A stretch of DNA of 64,000 bases from assembly GCA_904420205.1 (NCBI GenBank), contig CAJFUN010000032.1:1-64000 (forward strand). The letters are read 5' to 3'. Made by a program: the position numbers and the translations under genes. Origin of the DNA: Candidatus Parachristensenella avicola (GTDB lineage Bacteria; Bacillota; Clostridia; Christensenellales; UMGS416). The notes under the pieces are model-generated. The model saw only the letters and a list, made by a program, of their open reading frames with translations. It did not search any database and was not told where the DNA came from. Positions 7,191 through 16,029 of the stretch are shown here, one piece after another (position 1 is the first letter of the stretch; each line of letters starts with the position of its first letter).

Positions 7191-8540
7191 ATGCAGCTAC
7201 GCCGTATGACCGATGCGGGCTTTGCCGGCATTGCGCGCTCGCTATTTCAATTCAGCCTTCCGCTCATCTTAAGCGGCGTGCTCCAGCAGCTTTATAGCTG
7301 GGCGGATGCCTTTATCGTAGGCCGTGTGGAAGGCGAGCTGGCGTTGGCCGCCGTCGGCGCCACTGGTACGGTCGTAAATCTGTTTCTCACCATCATCACT
7401 GGCTTTACCCTGGGGCTTTCTATCCTTTGTGCCCAGAAATACGGCAGCGGAGAAAGGTCGGCCATACCGCAGATTCTGGCTACCTTTTCTTTGCTTTTTG
7501 CCGTCCTTTTTCTTTTCTTGGCAGCGGCGGGCGCGCTTTTATCTCCTTGGGCGCTGCGCCTACTCCATACGCCTTCGGATGCGCTGCCTCTGGCAGAGGC
7601 ATACCTGCGAATCGTCTTTGCCGGGATTCCTTTTCTCGCCGTGTACAACGTTTTTTCGGCGGCACTGCGGGGATTGGGCGACAGCCGCACGCCCTTTATA
7701 GCGGTACTGATTTCCTCCCTGGTGAATATAGCGCTGGACGTTGTGCTGGTGGCGTGCCTGCATTGGGGTGTCGGCGGCGCTGCGCTCGCTACGGTGCTCT
7801 CCCAGGCCGCGATGACTTTATTTCTTGTCATTTACAGCCGGCGGAAGCATCCGCTGCTGCGCTTTCATCCCGGCCTCCGTATGCTGAACAGGCGCGCGTT
7901 GTCGCAGGGCCTTCGCATGGGGTTCCCTCCCATGATCCAGTCCAGTGTCAGCGCTTTCGGTGGCCTCATTCTGCAGAACTTCATGAACGGCTTCGGTACC
8001 CAAACGGTAGCGGCGATTACTACGGCTTATCGCGTGGATTCCATCATTCTGCTGCCCATCATCAACCTGGGATCCGGCATCTCCACTTTAGTGGCCCAAA
8101 GCTACGGCGCCAACGACGGGCCCCGAGCCCGTAAAACCTTTATGGTCGGCTTGGCGGCCATGCTGGCGGTATCGCTTTTGCTGACGCTGCTGATCATCCC
8201 CACCGGCGGCACCCTTATCGCCATGTTTGGGGCGGGGCCGGAAGCGATCCGGATCGGGCGGGACTTCTTTCATCGCATTGCAAGCTTTTATGTAGTATTT
8301 GGGCTGGCCACCGCCGCCCGCGGGTTCTTGGAAGGATTGGGCGACGTGGTATTCTCCAGCATTGCCGGCATGGTTTCCCTGTGTGTCCGTATCGCCGCTT
8401 CCTATGCCATGGCCGGCCTGTTCGGCAACATGGTGATCGCCTATGCCGAGGCTTTCTCTTGGATCGTCCTGCTGATTTTATATCTGCTACGGCTGATGTC
8501 ACGCCGCCGGCAAAGGCAGTCCGCAGGGCTGGCAGCGTAA
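7191..8540 (+). CDS. MATE-family efflux transporter
   Basis: A 449-residue integral membrane protein with about twelve hydrophobic segments, in the usual length range for the MATE (NorM/MepA-like) family. The N-terminal PLILSGVLQQLYSWADAFIV segment and the repeated half (PPMIQSSVSAFGG) are typical. It exports cationic small molecules by Na+ or H+ antiport. GGAGG lies 8 nt before ATG 7191. Expression is probably set by the terminator-bearing leader; if that is a guanidine-IV switch, guanidinium would induce it. Confidence 0.9.
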   Translation: MQLRRMTDAGFAGIARSLFQFSLPLILSGVLQQLYSWADAFIVGRVEGELALAAVGATGTVVNLFLTIITGFTLGLSILCAQKYGSGERSAIPQILATFSLLFAVLFLFLAAAGALLSPWALRLLHTPSDALPLAEAYLRIVFAGIPFLAVYNVFSAALRGLGDSRTPFIAVLISSLVNIALDVVLVACLHWGVGGAALATVLSQAAMTLFLVIYSRRKHPLLRFHPGLRMLNRRALSQGLRMGFPPMIQSSVSAFGGLILQNFMNGFGTQTVAAITTAYRVDSIILLPIINLGSGISTLVAQSYGANDGPRARKTFMVGLAAMLAVSLLLTLLIIPTGGTLIAMFGAGPEAIRIGRDFFHRIASFYVVFGLATAARGFLEGLGDVVFSSIAGMVSLCVRIAASYAMAGLFGNMVIAYAEAFSWIVLLILYLLRLMSRRRQRQSAGLAA

Positions 8541-8587
8541 CGCGCCGCGCAGCCCCTGCCCTTAGCCAATCTCATCGCAAAAAACAT

Positions 8588-8612
8588 AAAAGCCGCCTGT
8601 TGGGCGGCTTTT
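8588..8612. terminator. Bidirectional intrinsic terminator
   Basis: AAAAGCCGCC-TGTT-GGGCGGCTTTT; T runs are present on both strands. It separates the convergent MATE and Rrf2 genes. Confidence 0.8.
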
Positions 8613-8668
8613 GTGCTATTGTGTTTCAGATCAAGGCCAAGCGTTTTATCCCCAAAGGCTTGTCGCTT

Positions 8669-9064
8669 TTATTGCAGCAAGCTTTCCAGCGTAATTCCGG
8701 TTAAATAGGCCTCAATGTGTTGCTGAAGCTGCTGGTAGCAGTCCCGCAGAGGGCAAGGGTTCTCCGGACACGCCCGCTCCTGTGTTGATTCTAGGCAGCG
8801 GTTGATCTTCAGGGTGCCTTCCATGCAAATCAGAATATCGAACAGCGTAATTTCGCTGGCCTTTTTCTGCAGGCGATAGCCGCCCCGGTTTCCGCTGGTT
8901 GCCGTAATCAATCCGGCATTACGCATATAGCGGGTAATGGTCACAAGATAGTTCAGCGGGATTTCCGTCTCTTTGGCAATTTCCGCAGCCGCTGTCATCC
9001 GCTGTGTGCGCGCCAGGTATATCATCAAGCGTACCGCATATTCGGTCGTAGTTTTCAGCTGCAT
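8669..9064 (-). CDS. Rrf2-family transcriptional regulator
   Basis: A 131-residue regulator. The N-terminal winged HTH (residues 1-60, TTEYAVRLMIYLA and YLVTITRYMRNAGLI) is typical of Rrf2 proteins such as IscR, NsrR and CymR. Three or more cysteines follow (about residues 91, 100, 104), the spacing region where Rrf2 members ligate an Fe-S cluster, so a cluster is possible. A good promoter lies upstream. It neighbours a SsuABC-like importer, which would fit a CymR-like role in sulfur supply, but this is inference. Confidence 0.85.
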   Translation of the reverse strand: MQLKTTTEYAVRLMIYLARTQRMTAAAEIAKETEIPLNYLVTITRYMRNAGLITATSGNRGGYRLQKKASEITLFDILICMEGTLKINRCLESTQERACPENPCPLRDCYQQLQQHIEAYLTGITLESLLQ

Positions 9065-9209
9065 TTTTCTCCCTCTCCCTGAGAAGCAAAGTCAGCCTCG
9101 ATGATCGCCGTCATACCCACGTATCCGGCCCCATGAAAACGCCTGTATCACAGCCGCACATATTCTTCCTCTGCGTCCTTGTGATCAGCCGCATTTACGT
9201 TATTTCGTT

Positions 9210-9238
9210 ATTATACGCGAAGTTTTTTGTCATTTCAA
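9210..9238 (-). promoter_or_regulatory. Sigma-A promoter for the Rrf2 gene
   Basis: On the minus strand TTGAAA (complement of 9233-9238) and TATAAT (complement of 9210-9215) are 17 bp apart. Two direct copies of ATAACG lie just downstream of the -10, a place where an autoregulator could bind. Confidence 0.7.
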
Positions 9239-9284
9239 GATTTCTCGTAAAAGTTTTAATTTGGTCGACGCCCGTATCACGGCG

Positions 9285-9319
9285 CAAAAATGCGGGCCTA
9301 GCTATCGCTTAGGCCCGCA
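9285..9319 (-). terminator. Intrinsic terminator of the ABC importer operon
   Basis: A 10-bp stem TGCGGGCCTA/TAGGCCCGCA (9291-9300 and 9310-9319), followed on the minus strand by five T residues. Confidence 0.85.
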
Positions 9320-9324
9320 ACGTG

Positions 9325-9918
9325 CTAACCGGCCGGCCTAAGGGGCGGCCCGGTAAATAGGCGGATATCGTCTGTAAGCATAAGGGCGTGTTCGCGCTGA
9401 TGGGTGACCACCAGCGCCAGCCCTTTCTCCGCCTGACGGCGGATACAGGCCGCGGCAGCCGAAGCCGCTTCGTCATCCAAGCCGTTAAAGGGCTCGTCCA
9501 GCAGCATAAGCTCCGGATCGACAGCCAAGGCCCTAGCCAAAGCGGCCCTTCTTCGCATGCCGCCGGAGAGGCTGCCCGGCAGCAGCGCCGCTGCATCGCC
9601 AATCCCCAACTGCTGCAGGGCTAGATGCGCCCGCGCTGATCGGTTCGCGCCCTCCATCACCAGCGTGATATTGTCCAGCACGGTTAGCCAGGGAAGCAGC
9701 CGGTCTTCCTGGAACAACATGGCCCGCCGCATGCGCGTCAGGGGGGCCAATTCGGCTCCCGGCGCGGGCTGGAGCCCGGCCAGCACCCGAAGCAATGTGC
9801 TTTTTCCAGCGCCGGAGGGCGCCATAATGGCCACGATGCCCCGCTGAGGCAGAGCAATCCCAAAGTTTTCTAAAACGACGCGCGCACCAAAGCGCACCGT
9901 TATACCATCCAATTTCAT
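9325..9918 (-). CDS. ABC transporter ATP-binding protein (SsuB/TauB-like)
   Basis: A 197-residue ABC ATPase, short but complete. Walker A is APSGAGKST, the signature is LSGGMRRR, Walker B is LMLLDEP, and the switch histidine lies in VVTHQ. It energises the adjoining permease. The start at 9918 is set by GGGAGG and overlaps the permease stop by 4 nt, showing translational coupling. The family includes the nitrate/sulfonate/taurine/thiamine-precursor importers; substrate not determined. Confidence 0.88.
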   Translation of the reverse strand: MKLDGITVRFGARVVLENFGIALPQRGIVAIMAPSGAGKSTLLRVLAGLQPAPGAELAPLTRMRRAMLFQEDRLLPWLTVLDNITLVMEGANRSARAHLALQQLGIGDAAALLPGSLSGGMRRRAALARALAVDPELMLLDEPFNGLDDEAASAAAACIRRQAEKGLALVVTHQREHALMLTDDIRLFTGPPLRPAG

Positions 9919-10694
9919 GGCCTGCCCTCCCATCCCATTTTCCGGGTCAACGCTGCCATCAGCCGGGTAAAGAGGCGCTCAAAAGCTACCGACAGCAGAA
10001 TTACCACCAACGTCCACGCAAAAAGCTCCGCCGTTTCCAGGTAGATCTTTGCGCTGTACATGGCGCTGCCCATGGCTAGCTTGGGCGTACCCAGCACCTC
10101 GGCCGCAATCACCGCCTTCCATGTCATGCCCAAACTGGTGGTACAGGCCGAGGCAAACGACGGCATGATCTGCGGTAGATATAGATAACGCAACCGCTTC
10201 ATCGGGCTTAAGGCAAATACCCGCCCCATCTCCTCATAGGCAGGATCTAGGCTGCCGATCCCCTGGGATACATTCCCCCACACAATGGGCAACGTCATGA
10301 TCAGTCCGGTAAAAACCGGAACTGCACCCGCACCCATCCACACCAGCGCTAGGATAATAAAACTGGATACCGGCGTGGCCCGCAGGGCGGAAAGCAGCGG
10401 GGCAACAAGGTAGCTGCTCCATGACCAGCGCCGGGTGACCACAGCCAGGGCTACACCCAGCACGACGCCTAAAAGGAAGGCCGCGGCCACCCGCCCCATG
10501 GAAGCCAGCAGCGCCTGCCAGAAGTGCGCTTCGCCCGCCAGCACGAAAAGCCGCTGAAACACTGCGCCCGGTGCGGGAACCAACAGCGGCTGCCCCACAA
10601 GGACGGCCGCCAGCTGCCACAGCGCCAGATAAAAAGCCGCAACCAGCAGGCCCCGCCCGAGCCGGCTTTTAAGGCAGATAGTAGAAGCCGTCAT
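9915..10694 (-). CDS. ABC transporter permease (SsuC/TauC-like)
   Basis: About 259 residues with five to six membrane segments and the BPD-type cytoplasmic loop around EEMGRVFALSPMKRLRYLYLP, which contacts the ATPase. The start at 10694 overlaps the end of the binding-protein gene by 26 nt, as in tightly coupled operons. It works with the ATPase and the lipoprotein next to it. Confidence 0.87.
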   Translation of the reverse strand: MTASTICLKSRLGRGLLVAAFYLALWQLAAVLVGQPLLVPAPGAVFQRLFVLAGEAHFWQALLASMGRVAAAFLLGVVLGVALAVVTRRWSWSSYLVAPLLSALRATPVSSFIILALVWMGAGAVPVFTGLIMTLPIVWGNVSQGIGSLDPAYEEMGRVFALSPMKRLRYLYLPQIMPSFASACTTSLGMTWKAVIAAEVLGTPKLAMGSAMYSAKIYLETAELFAWTLVVILLSVAFERLFTRLMAALTRKMGWEGRP

Positions 10695-11634
10695 CGGGCA
10701 TTGCCCCACCGACCGACTTGGGGTTGGCGTCATAAAGCACCTGCAGGGTGGAGCTGGCCATAGCCTTCATCTCGTCGCCCTGTATGCAGACAATGTTGCA
10801 GTTGGGAATGGCTTTGGTCGCCAGAGCGGCTTGCGGCATAATGCCGGCGGCCACTACCATTTCGCCGGCCGCCGCCGGGTCCCCGTTGACAAAGCTCACC
10901 GAAGCGGCATATTCTTCCAGGAAGGTCTGCATCGCCTGCGGATTCTGCTGCAGAAATTCGTCGCGCGCCACGATGCAGCCCTGCACCAGCGTGCCCAATC
11001 CCAAATTCTCCCACTCCGTGGTCAAATCCAACGCGATGCGCAGATTCTCGTTTTTCGCCATCGCGGCGGTTACATTGGGTTCCGGCAGCATGGCCAGCGC
11101 GACTTCGCCGCTTGCGATCAGCGTGGATAATTCATCGTGCTCCGCCTTGTATTCAATGGTTACGTCCTCGCCGGCCGTAAGGCCGTTTTTCTCCAAAATG
11201 GCGTTAAGCACATATTCCGGCGTCGAACCCTGGCCCGTGGCATAAAGGGTTTTCCCCTTTAGATCCGCTACCGAGTGGATGGTATCGCCCTCTTCCAGAA
11301 TATAAAGCACGCCTAGGGCATTGACCGCCGCCAGCTTGACCTTTCCCTCCGTCTTGGCGTATAGCGAAGCTGCCAAATTAACAGGAACGGCTGCAATATC
11401 CACGCTGCCGGAGGCCAGCGCCGAAACCACTTCGTCGGGCGAAGTCGCCACGGTAAACTCATATTTCCCCTGGGCCTTGTTCTGCGCCGACTGATCCATC
11501 AACTGAGCCATGCCGATACCTGTCGGCCCCTTCAGGGCTGTAACCCGAACCGCCGCCGGCGCCGAAGCGCTGCAGGCGCACATCAGCATCACGGCCGCCA
11601 TTACGACGCCTAAAAGTGGAAGATACTTTTTCAT
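10669..11634 (-). CDS. ABC transporter substrate-binding lipoprotein (NMT1/SsuA-like)
   Basis: A 321-residue lipoprotein; the signal peptide ends in a lipobox MCAC near residue 21. The mature part matches the SsuA/THI5-like periplasmic-binding fold (VADLKGKTLYATGQGSTPEYVLN). These proteins bind sulfonates, nitrate, taurine or thiamine precursors; the ligand cannot be read here. The start follows AAGGAGG at 11634. It is the first gene of a three-gene operon, with an Rrf2 gene beyond its end. Confidence 0.85.
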   Translation of the reverse strand: MKKYLPLLGVVMAAVMLMCACSASAPAAVRVTALKGPTGIGMAQLMDQSAQNKAQGKYEFTVATSPDEVVSALASGSVDIAAVPVNLAASLYAKTEGKVKLAAVNALGVLYILEEGDTIHSVADLKGKTLYATGQGSTPEYVLNAILEKNGLTAGEDVTIEYKAEHDELSTLIASGEVALAMLPEPNVTAAMAKNENLRIALDLTTEWENLGLGTLVQGCIVARDEFLQQNPQAMQTFLEEYAASVSFVNGDPAAAGEMVVAAGIMPQAALATKAIPNCNIVCIQGDEMKAMASSTLQVLYDANPKSVGGAMPDDGFYYLP

Positions 11635-11873
11635 ACTTTCCTCCTTGTCCTTATGGTCACGCTGCCCGCTTATGCGAACGGGCGCTGTCAATCCGTCCTT
11701 AGATTACCCCTTTGTGGGCCGCCTTGCAAGCTGGTCCTTTATCTTTGCCACGAAAATGTCAATTCGCTGCAAAGCTTTCCACGCGCTATAGGCAAATACG
11801 CTAGAAATACAGTAGGATTTTTATTCGCTTTCCGCTGTAAAATCCCGCGAAATCTTCGTCTAACAATTAAAGC
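11635..11873. other. Intergenic region upstream of the ABC operon
   Basis: Minus-strand leader and promoter area. Two TTGACA copies are present (complement of 11757-11762 and 11686-11691) but neither has a convincing -10 at 16-18 bp. GCCCG/CGGGC arms (around 11665-11683) form a hairpin before the ribosome binding site. I see no TPP, SAM, cobalamin or ykkC signature. Confidence 0.4.
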
Positions 11874-11902
11874 TTGCAGGATTCCGCTGCACGCATTAAA
11901 AT
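11874..11902 (+). promoter_or_regulatory. Sigma-A promoter of the zinc-ribbon protein gene
   Basis: TTGCAG at 11874-11879 and TAAAAT at 11897-11902, spacing 17 bp; ATG at 11956 follows a GGGAGG. Confidence 0.65.
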
Positions 11903-11955
11903 ATAGATGGTGTAATATCGATAAAAAGATACCGTACCGTAAGGGAGGAAAATAG

Positions 11956-14049
11956 ATGATTTGTCCCCATTGTCATAACCAAACGCCTGAAGGTGAGACT
12001 TGTGTCCACTGCGGGGCTGCGTTGCACGATGCCGACATAGGCGGGATGGAGACGCAGGATCAGGTCATGGATAACGATTCCCTGCGCTGCCCCTATTGTG
12101 GCGCCGCGCTGTGGGAGGACGCGGCTTTCTGCCCGGTATGCGGCCAGTCGCTTGGCCAGCCGGAAGATGCTGGAGAAACGGAGAACGCCACAGAAACGGA
12201 CGGCCTTGAAGAATCGGAATCCGGCGATCCGCCCGTGGGCTGGCGATGCCCCATCTGCGGCACCATTAACGCTCAGAATACCCGGGTATGCCGCCACTGC
12301 GGTTATGTGCTGGGCGAGGATGACCAGCAGGCCGCCGAGGGAAGCGAAGAATCCTACGGCGATGAAGAGAACTCGCAGGATGACAGCAATCGCTATTACG
12401 GCAACGAGTACAGCGCAGACAGCGCCGGCGACTATGAAGGCGACGAATCGGGGAACGGCGGCGAAGATGGCAGCGTGCGCTGCCCCCGCTGCGGGCGCTT
12501 GAACGATCCCGATGCCGAACGCTGCGGTTATTGCGGCCGCCTGCTGGTGGAGGCCGATGCCCTCCAGGTAGAAGGCCGGCCTGTGGAGGAGGGGCCGGAT
12601 AAGCTGAAGCTTACCCTTCAGATTGTCGCGGCTGTACTTCTGGTGGCGTTGATCGTCATCATGGTGCTGATTATCCGCCGGTGCGCCAACCCTACGGATC
12701 AGGTAATCACTACGCCGACCCAAACCCGTGAAGGCACTACGCTTCTATCCCCCAGCGAAACAACCACTTCGACCACGCCTACGCTGACTTCCACCTTAAC
12801 GGGAAATCCGCTATGGCCCTCCTCCACCGCCTCCGGTCCTGTTGAAACCGCCGATGCTGTGGATACCACGACCACCACCAGGCAAACCACGAGAGCAACG
12901 ACCACCACCACGAGGAAAACCACGACAACCCAACCGACGGTAGCCGTGATCACGCCTGCGCCTACAAGGCCGACCACAACAACCACAACGACTACGACCA
13001 CGACAACTACGACGACGACCACCACGACCACCACGACCACCGCCCCCACGCCGGCTCCTACACCTACACCGGCTTCTACGCCGACGCCGGCACCCACGCC
13101 GACCCCCGATCCTACACCGACACCGACGCCAGCGCCCACGCCCACGCCTGATCCTACGCCCACGCCGGAGGACACGCCCGACCCCAACACCGAGCCTGCT
13201 ACAACACCGAGCAAGGGCGACAGCGAGTGGGAGCAGGAAGTCAAGCCGGATGATAACGGATCCAACGCTGCAAATAACGGCGTCGCCGTCTCCAATGGCG
13301 GCTGGATCTACGCCAACATCAACGGGCAGCTTGTCCTGATGCGTCCGGACGGTACCAGCTCCACCACGATGGCGGAAGATGTTGCCAGCTCCCTCGTTTA
13401 TGCCGACGGCAAGGTATATTATCTCAATGGGGAAGGTCAGCTGACTTCCAATCAGAATGGCGCCAGTCAAGTCATATCCGCCGCACCCAAAGCCAATGCG
13501 CTAGCTGCGATCGGCTCCGACCTCTATCTAGCCTGTGACGATGGCATTTACCGGCTCTCCGGCGATGAGGTCACACAGGTGATTGCCGGGACTTATCGCA
13601 ACCTGGTCGCTTCTTCCGGCACGCTTTATGCGCTGGATACTGCCGCCAATACATTGGTCCGGATCGACGGTACACAGGCTAACGTGTTGACCGCGAATGT
13701 GGCGCGTTTCGCCATGGCTGGCAGCAATCTCGCCGTAGTTACCACCGATAACCGCTTGGTGCTCTGCGACGCCGCCGGCGCCGAGCAATCGCTGATTTTT
13801 GAGGGCGAGGTTCATGAGCTTACCGCCTCCAGCAGCTACATTGTCGCCTCCGTCACCGGAAGCGACGGCAGGCGGATGGTGATGCGCTTCACCCTCTCCG
13901 GCACCGGGTCCGACGGCGGCACGATGCTGGCCGAAGGCAGCTATACCAACCTTTCCCTGCTGGGCGATTGGGTATACTGCTCCTCCGGCGGCAAACTGCA
14001 TCGCCTGGCGCTGTCCGGCGGTGTGGATGAAATCATTGATCCTGCATAA
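11956..14049 (+). CDS. Multi-zinc-ribbon membrane protein with beta-propeller-like outer domain
   Basis: A 697-residue protein. Four CxxC...CxxC zinc ribbons occupy residues about 1-200 (for example CPHC/CVHCG, CPYCG/CPVCG, CPICG/CRHCG, CPRCG/CGYCG), separated by acidic linkers. A single membrane helix lies near 215-240. Next comes a Thr-rich then Pro-Thr-rich stalk (about 255-420), and residues about 435-695 are repeats of the DUF5050-like type (NGGWIYANINGQLVLMRPDG). Topology would put the ribbons in the cytoplasm and the propeller outside. The function of such clostridial proteins is unknown; sensing of the envelope is a guess. Confidence 0.75.
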   Translation: MICPHCHNQTPEGETCVHCGAALHDADIGGMETQDQVMDNDSLRCPYCGAALWEDAAFCPVCGQSLGQPEDAGETENATETDGLEESESGDPPVGWRCPICGTINAQNTRVCRHCGYVLGEDDQQAAEGSEESYGDEENSQDDSNRYYGNEYSADSAGDYEGDESGNGGEDGSVRCPRCGRLNDPDAERCGYCGRLLVEADALQVEGRPVEEGPDKLKLTLQIVAAVLLVALIVIMVLIIRRCANPTDQVITTPTQTREGTTLLSPSETTTSTTPTLTSTLTGNPLWPSSTASGPVETADAVDTTTTTRQTTRATTTTTRKTTTTQPTVAVITPAPTRPTTTTTTTTTTTTTTTTTTTTTTTAPTPAPTPTPASTPTPAPTPTPDPTPTPTPAPTPTPDPTPTPEDTPDPNTEPATTPSKGDSEWEQEVKPDDNGSNAANNGVAVSNGGWIYANINGQLVLMRPDGTSSTTMAEDVASSLVYADGKVYYLNGEGQLTSNQNGASQVISAAPKANALAAIGSDLYLACDDGIYRLSGDEVTQVIAGTYRNLVASSGTLYALDTAANTLVRIDGTQANVLTANVARFAMAGSNLAVVTTDNRLVLCDAAGAEQSLIFEGEVHELTASSSYIVASVTGSDGRRMVMRFTLSGTGSDGGTMLAEGSYTNLSLLGDWVYCSSGGKLHRLALSGGVDEIIDPA
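12972..13180 (+). repeat. Low-complexity Thr and Pro-Thr coding repeat
   Basis: About 24 consecutive threonine codons (all four ACN codons mixed) run into PTPA/PTPD repeats. Mixed codons argue for selection on the protein rather than recent slippage. It forms the extracellular stalk of the zinc-ribbon protein. The antisense frame gives a false poly-Val/Gly reading frame. Confidence 0.85.
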
Positions 14050-14056
14050 ATCCGAC

Positions 14057-14087
14057 AAGGCTCCCCTCGCAGAGGGGAGCCTTTTTG
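14057..14087 (+). terminator. Intrinsic terminator
   Basis: GGCTCCCCTC-GCA-GAGGGGAGCC then five T residues, 8 nt after the zinc-ribbon gene. Confidence 0.9.
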
Positions 14088-14110
14088 CCCTTTAGGTCGG
14101 CTTTTTTCCC

Positions 14111-14140
14111 TTCACGGGTGCTTGCCAGATATGGTATAAT
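14111..14140 (+). promoter_or_regulatory. Promoter of the kinase-binding protein-regulator operon
   Basis: TATAAT at 14135-14140 with a TGG extension; TTCACG at 14111 is a weak -35 at 18 bp. The kinase ATG is at 14194. Confidence 0.6.
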
Positions 14141-14193
14141 GCAAAGGGAAAGCCGCTTTTGCGGCGTTCTGTCTGTGGAAGGGAGCAGCGTTC

Positions 14194-16029
14194 ATGAAAA
14201 CAGGGCACCATCTCCGCTCGCTTTGGCCCCGCACCCTCAGGGCGCAGCTGGGCCTTTTGCTCGTGCTTTTTTGGTTGGTCCCCATCATCGCGCTCAGCGG
14301 CTATACCATCTTGGTATACCGTCAGAACGTAGCTAGCAGCCTGCGCAATACGATGGACAGCCGTTTGTACTACGCCGCTCTTTTGACCAATGAAAAGCTG
14401 TCCGGTGTGCTCAACGCCAGCCGGGAAATCTCTTATGATACCACCCTGGAAACGCTCAATGACGAATACCTGCTGCTGGAACAGACCAAGGCCAATGCGC
14501 CCAACGATACCTCTGACCCTGCCCAGTCCTGGCAACGACGGCTATACGATGCCCAGCAAGAGCTGAAAAGCAGCTGCACCACCTATTTGAACAATCAGTT
14601 CGCATTGAACAGCGACTTTTCTTTGGCGGTGCTCGTGCTGGACGCACAGCCGAACACGCCCTACTATACTGAGCGCGGGCAGGATAACGCCTATAATTAT
14701 TATGCGACTTTTGTGGCCCGTAAAGCGGAACAGATGAGTCAGACGCTGGGGAATCGAGTAGGGTTTATCGTGAACAACGAGCGGCTGTATCTGGTCCGTT
14801 CCCTACGTAGCACCGATAACACGTCCTCCTTTGGCCGCTTGATCTTAGAGCTAAATACGGATTCCGTTTTCAAGTTCCTGTTGGATGCGGCCCAAGAGGA
14901 CACGCCCTTCTACGTGCAGCTCAACGATACGCCGCTGACATTGCGGGCGCCGGAATATGAGCGCATCACGCCCCCTGTGCTGGATCCCGCCGATTCTGGC
15001 GTAGAGGAATCCATGGGGTATGTAACCTTTTCTGGTTGGTTTACCGAGCGGGATTATTCGCTGGGCTACCAGGTGCCCATGTCCAGCGGCTTTCTGTACG
15101 GCTCCTTTAATAGCTATAATCAGGTGCTCTGCGTCATCGCGCTGGTATCGGTCATTTTCTTCTTTACCATCTTCCGCTCCTTCCAAAGCCGTTTTGCCAA
15201 GCCTTTGGAGTCGCTTTCCAGCGCGGCATGGGCTTTAAAGAACGGCGAGCTCGGCGTGCATGCCCAAGCGCCGCGGGATGATGAAATCGGGGATCTTGTC
15301 CAATCCTTTAACGCGATGAGCGATCAGATGCTCAACCTATTTAACCGGGTATATCGTGAGCAGCTTGCCCTGAAGGATGCTCGTATCATTGCGCTGCAAA
15401 GCCAGATTAATCCTCATTTTTTTAACAATACGCTGGAACTTATGAACTGGAAAGCCCGCATGCTGGGCGATGAACAGCTCTCCGACATGATCCAGGCGCT
15501 ATCCACCCTGCTGGACTCAGCTATGGACCGAAGCAATACGCGCTTTGTAACGTTAAAGAACGAGTTGGGCGTAGCCGACGCTTATCTGACCATTATATCC
15601 GCCCGCTTTGGGCGGCGGATGCATATTGAAAAGCGCATTGACGAAAGCCGCCTGGACGCTCCCGTGCCCCGTATGGTGCTCCAGCCCCTGTTAGAAAACG
15701 CGGTGGTCCATGGGCTGGAGCCGGCAGGCGGCGGATGTCTGATCCTAGAGGTCGTAAGTCATGGCGCCAACCTGGACGTATCGGTGATCAACGATGGCAA
15801 GCCGCTGACCGACGAGGATTTTTCCCGAATCGACTCCCTGCTTACCAACCCGGTTGATCCTTCAGACCCACGTAGCCACCATCTAGGTATACGAAATGTC
15901 AACGAGCGGCTCACGCTTATCTATGGCGAACGGTCGGGTTTGCATTTCCGGCTGGATGAACAAGGGCGAACCCATTGCTATTTCCGCATCCCCCCGCCGC
16001 CCGGCAAAGAACAGGAGAATCACGGATGA
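14194..16029 (+). CDS. YesM/LytS-type sensor histidine kinase
   Basis: A 611-residue membrane kinase. A first TM helix lies near residues 15-37. A large extracytoplasmic sensor region (about 40-305) follows. A second TM helix is near 308-330, then HAMP (about 335-390). The His_kinase box SQINPHFFNNTLELMNWKA holds the phospho-histidine, and a HATPase_c domain has the N box LLENAVVHGLEP and a G box near HHLGIRNVNERL. It phosphorylates the AraC-type regulator two genes on. Its stop overlaps the next start (ATGA), so the binding protein is translationally coupled. Confidence 0.9.
   Translation: MKTGHHLRSLWPRTLRAQLGLLLVLFWLVPIIALSGYTILVYRQNVASSLRNTMDSRLYYAALLTNEKLSGVLNASREISYDTTLETLNDEYLLLEQTKANAPNDTSDPAQSWQRRLYDAQQELKSSCTTYLNNQFALNSDFSLAVLVLDAQPNTPYYTERGQDNAYNYYATFVARKAEQMSQTLGNRVGFIVNNERLYLVRSLRSTDNTSSFGRLILELNTDSVFKFLLDAAQEDTPFYVQLNDTPLTLRAPEYERITPPVLDPADSGVEESMGYVTFSGWFTERDYSLGYQVPMSSGFLYGSFNSYNQVLCVIALVSVIFFFTIFRSFQSRFAKPLESLSSAAWALKNGELGVHAQAPRDDEIGDLVQSFNAMSDQMLNLFNRVYREQLALKDARIIALQSQINPHFFNNTLELMNWKARMLGDEQLSDMIQALSTLLDSAMDRSNTRFVTLKNELGVADAYLTIISARFGRRMHIEKRIDESRLDAPVPRMVLQPLLENAVVHGLEPAGGGCLILEVVSHGANLDVSVINDGKPLTDEDFSRIDSLLTNPVDPSDPRSHHLGIRNVNERLTLIYGERSGLHFRLDEQGRTHCYFRIPPPPGKEQENHG

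Noticed and set aside
11635-11870. Riboswitch in the ABC importer leader
   Set aside because: I looked for TPP, SAM, cobalamin and ykkC sequence marks and saw none; only a short hairpin remains.
12960-13190. Short-period repeats as a CRISPR array
   Set aside because: The repeats are in-frame Thr and Pro-Thr codons within a gene; no regular repeat-spacer pattern occurs anywhere in the window.
12699-13470. Minus-strand frames with poly-Val and Gly/Val repeats
   Set aside because: Antisense shadow of the Thr- and Pro-Thr-rich stalk of the zinc-ribbon protein.
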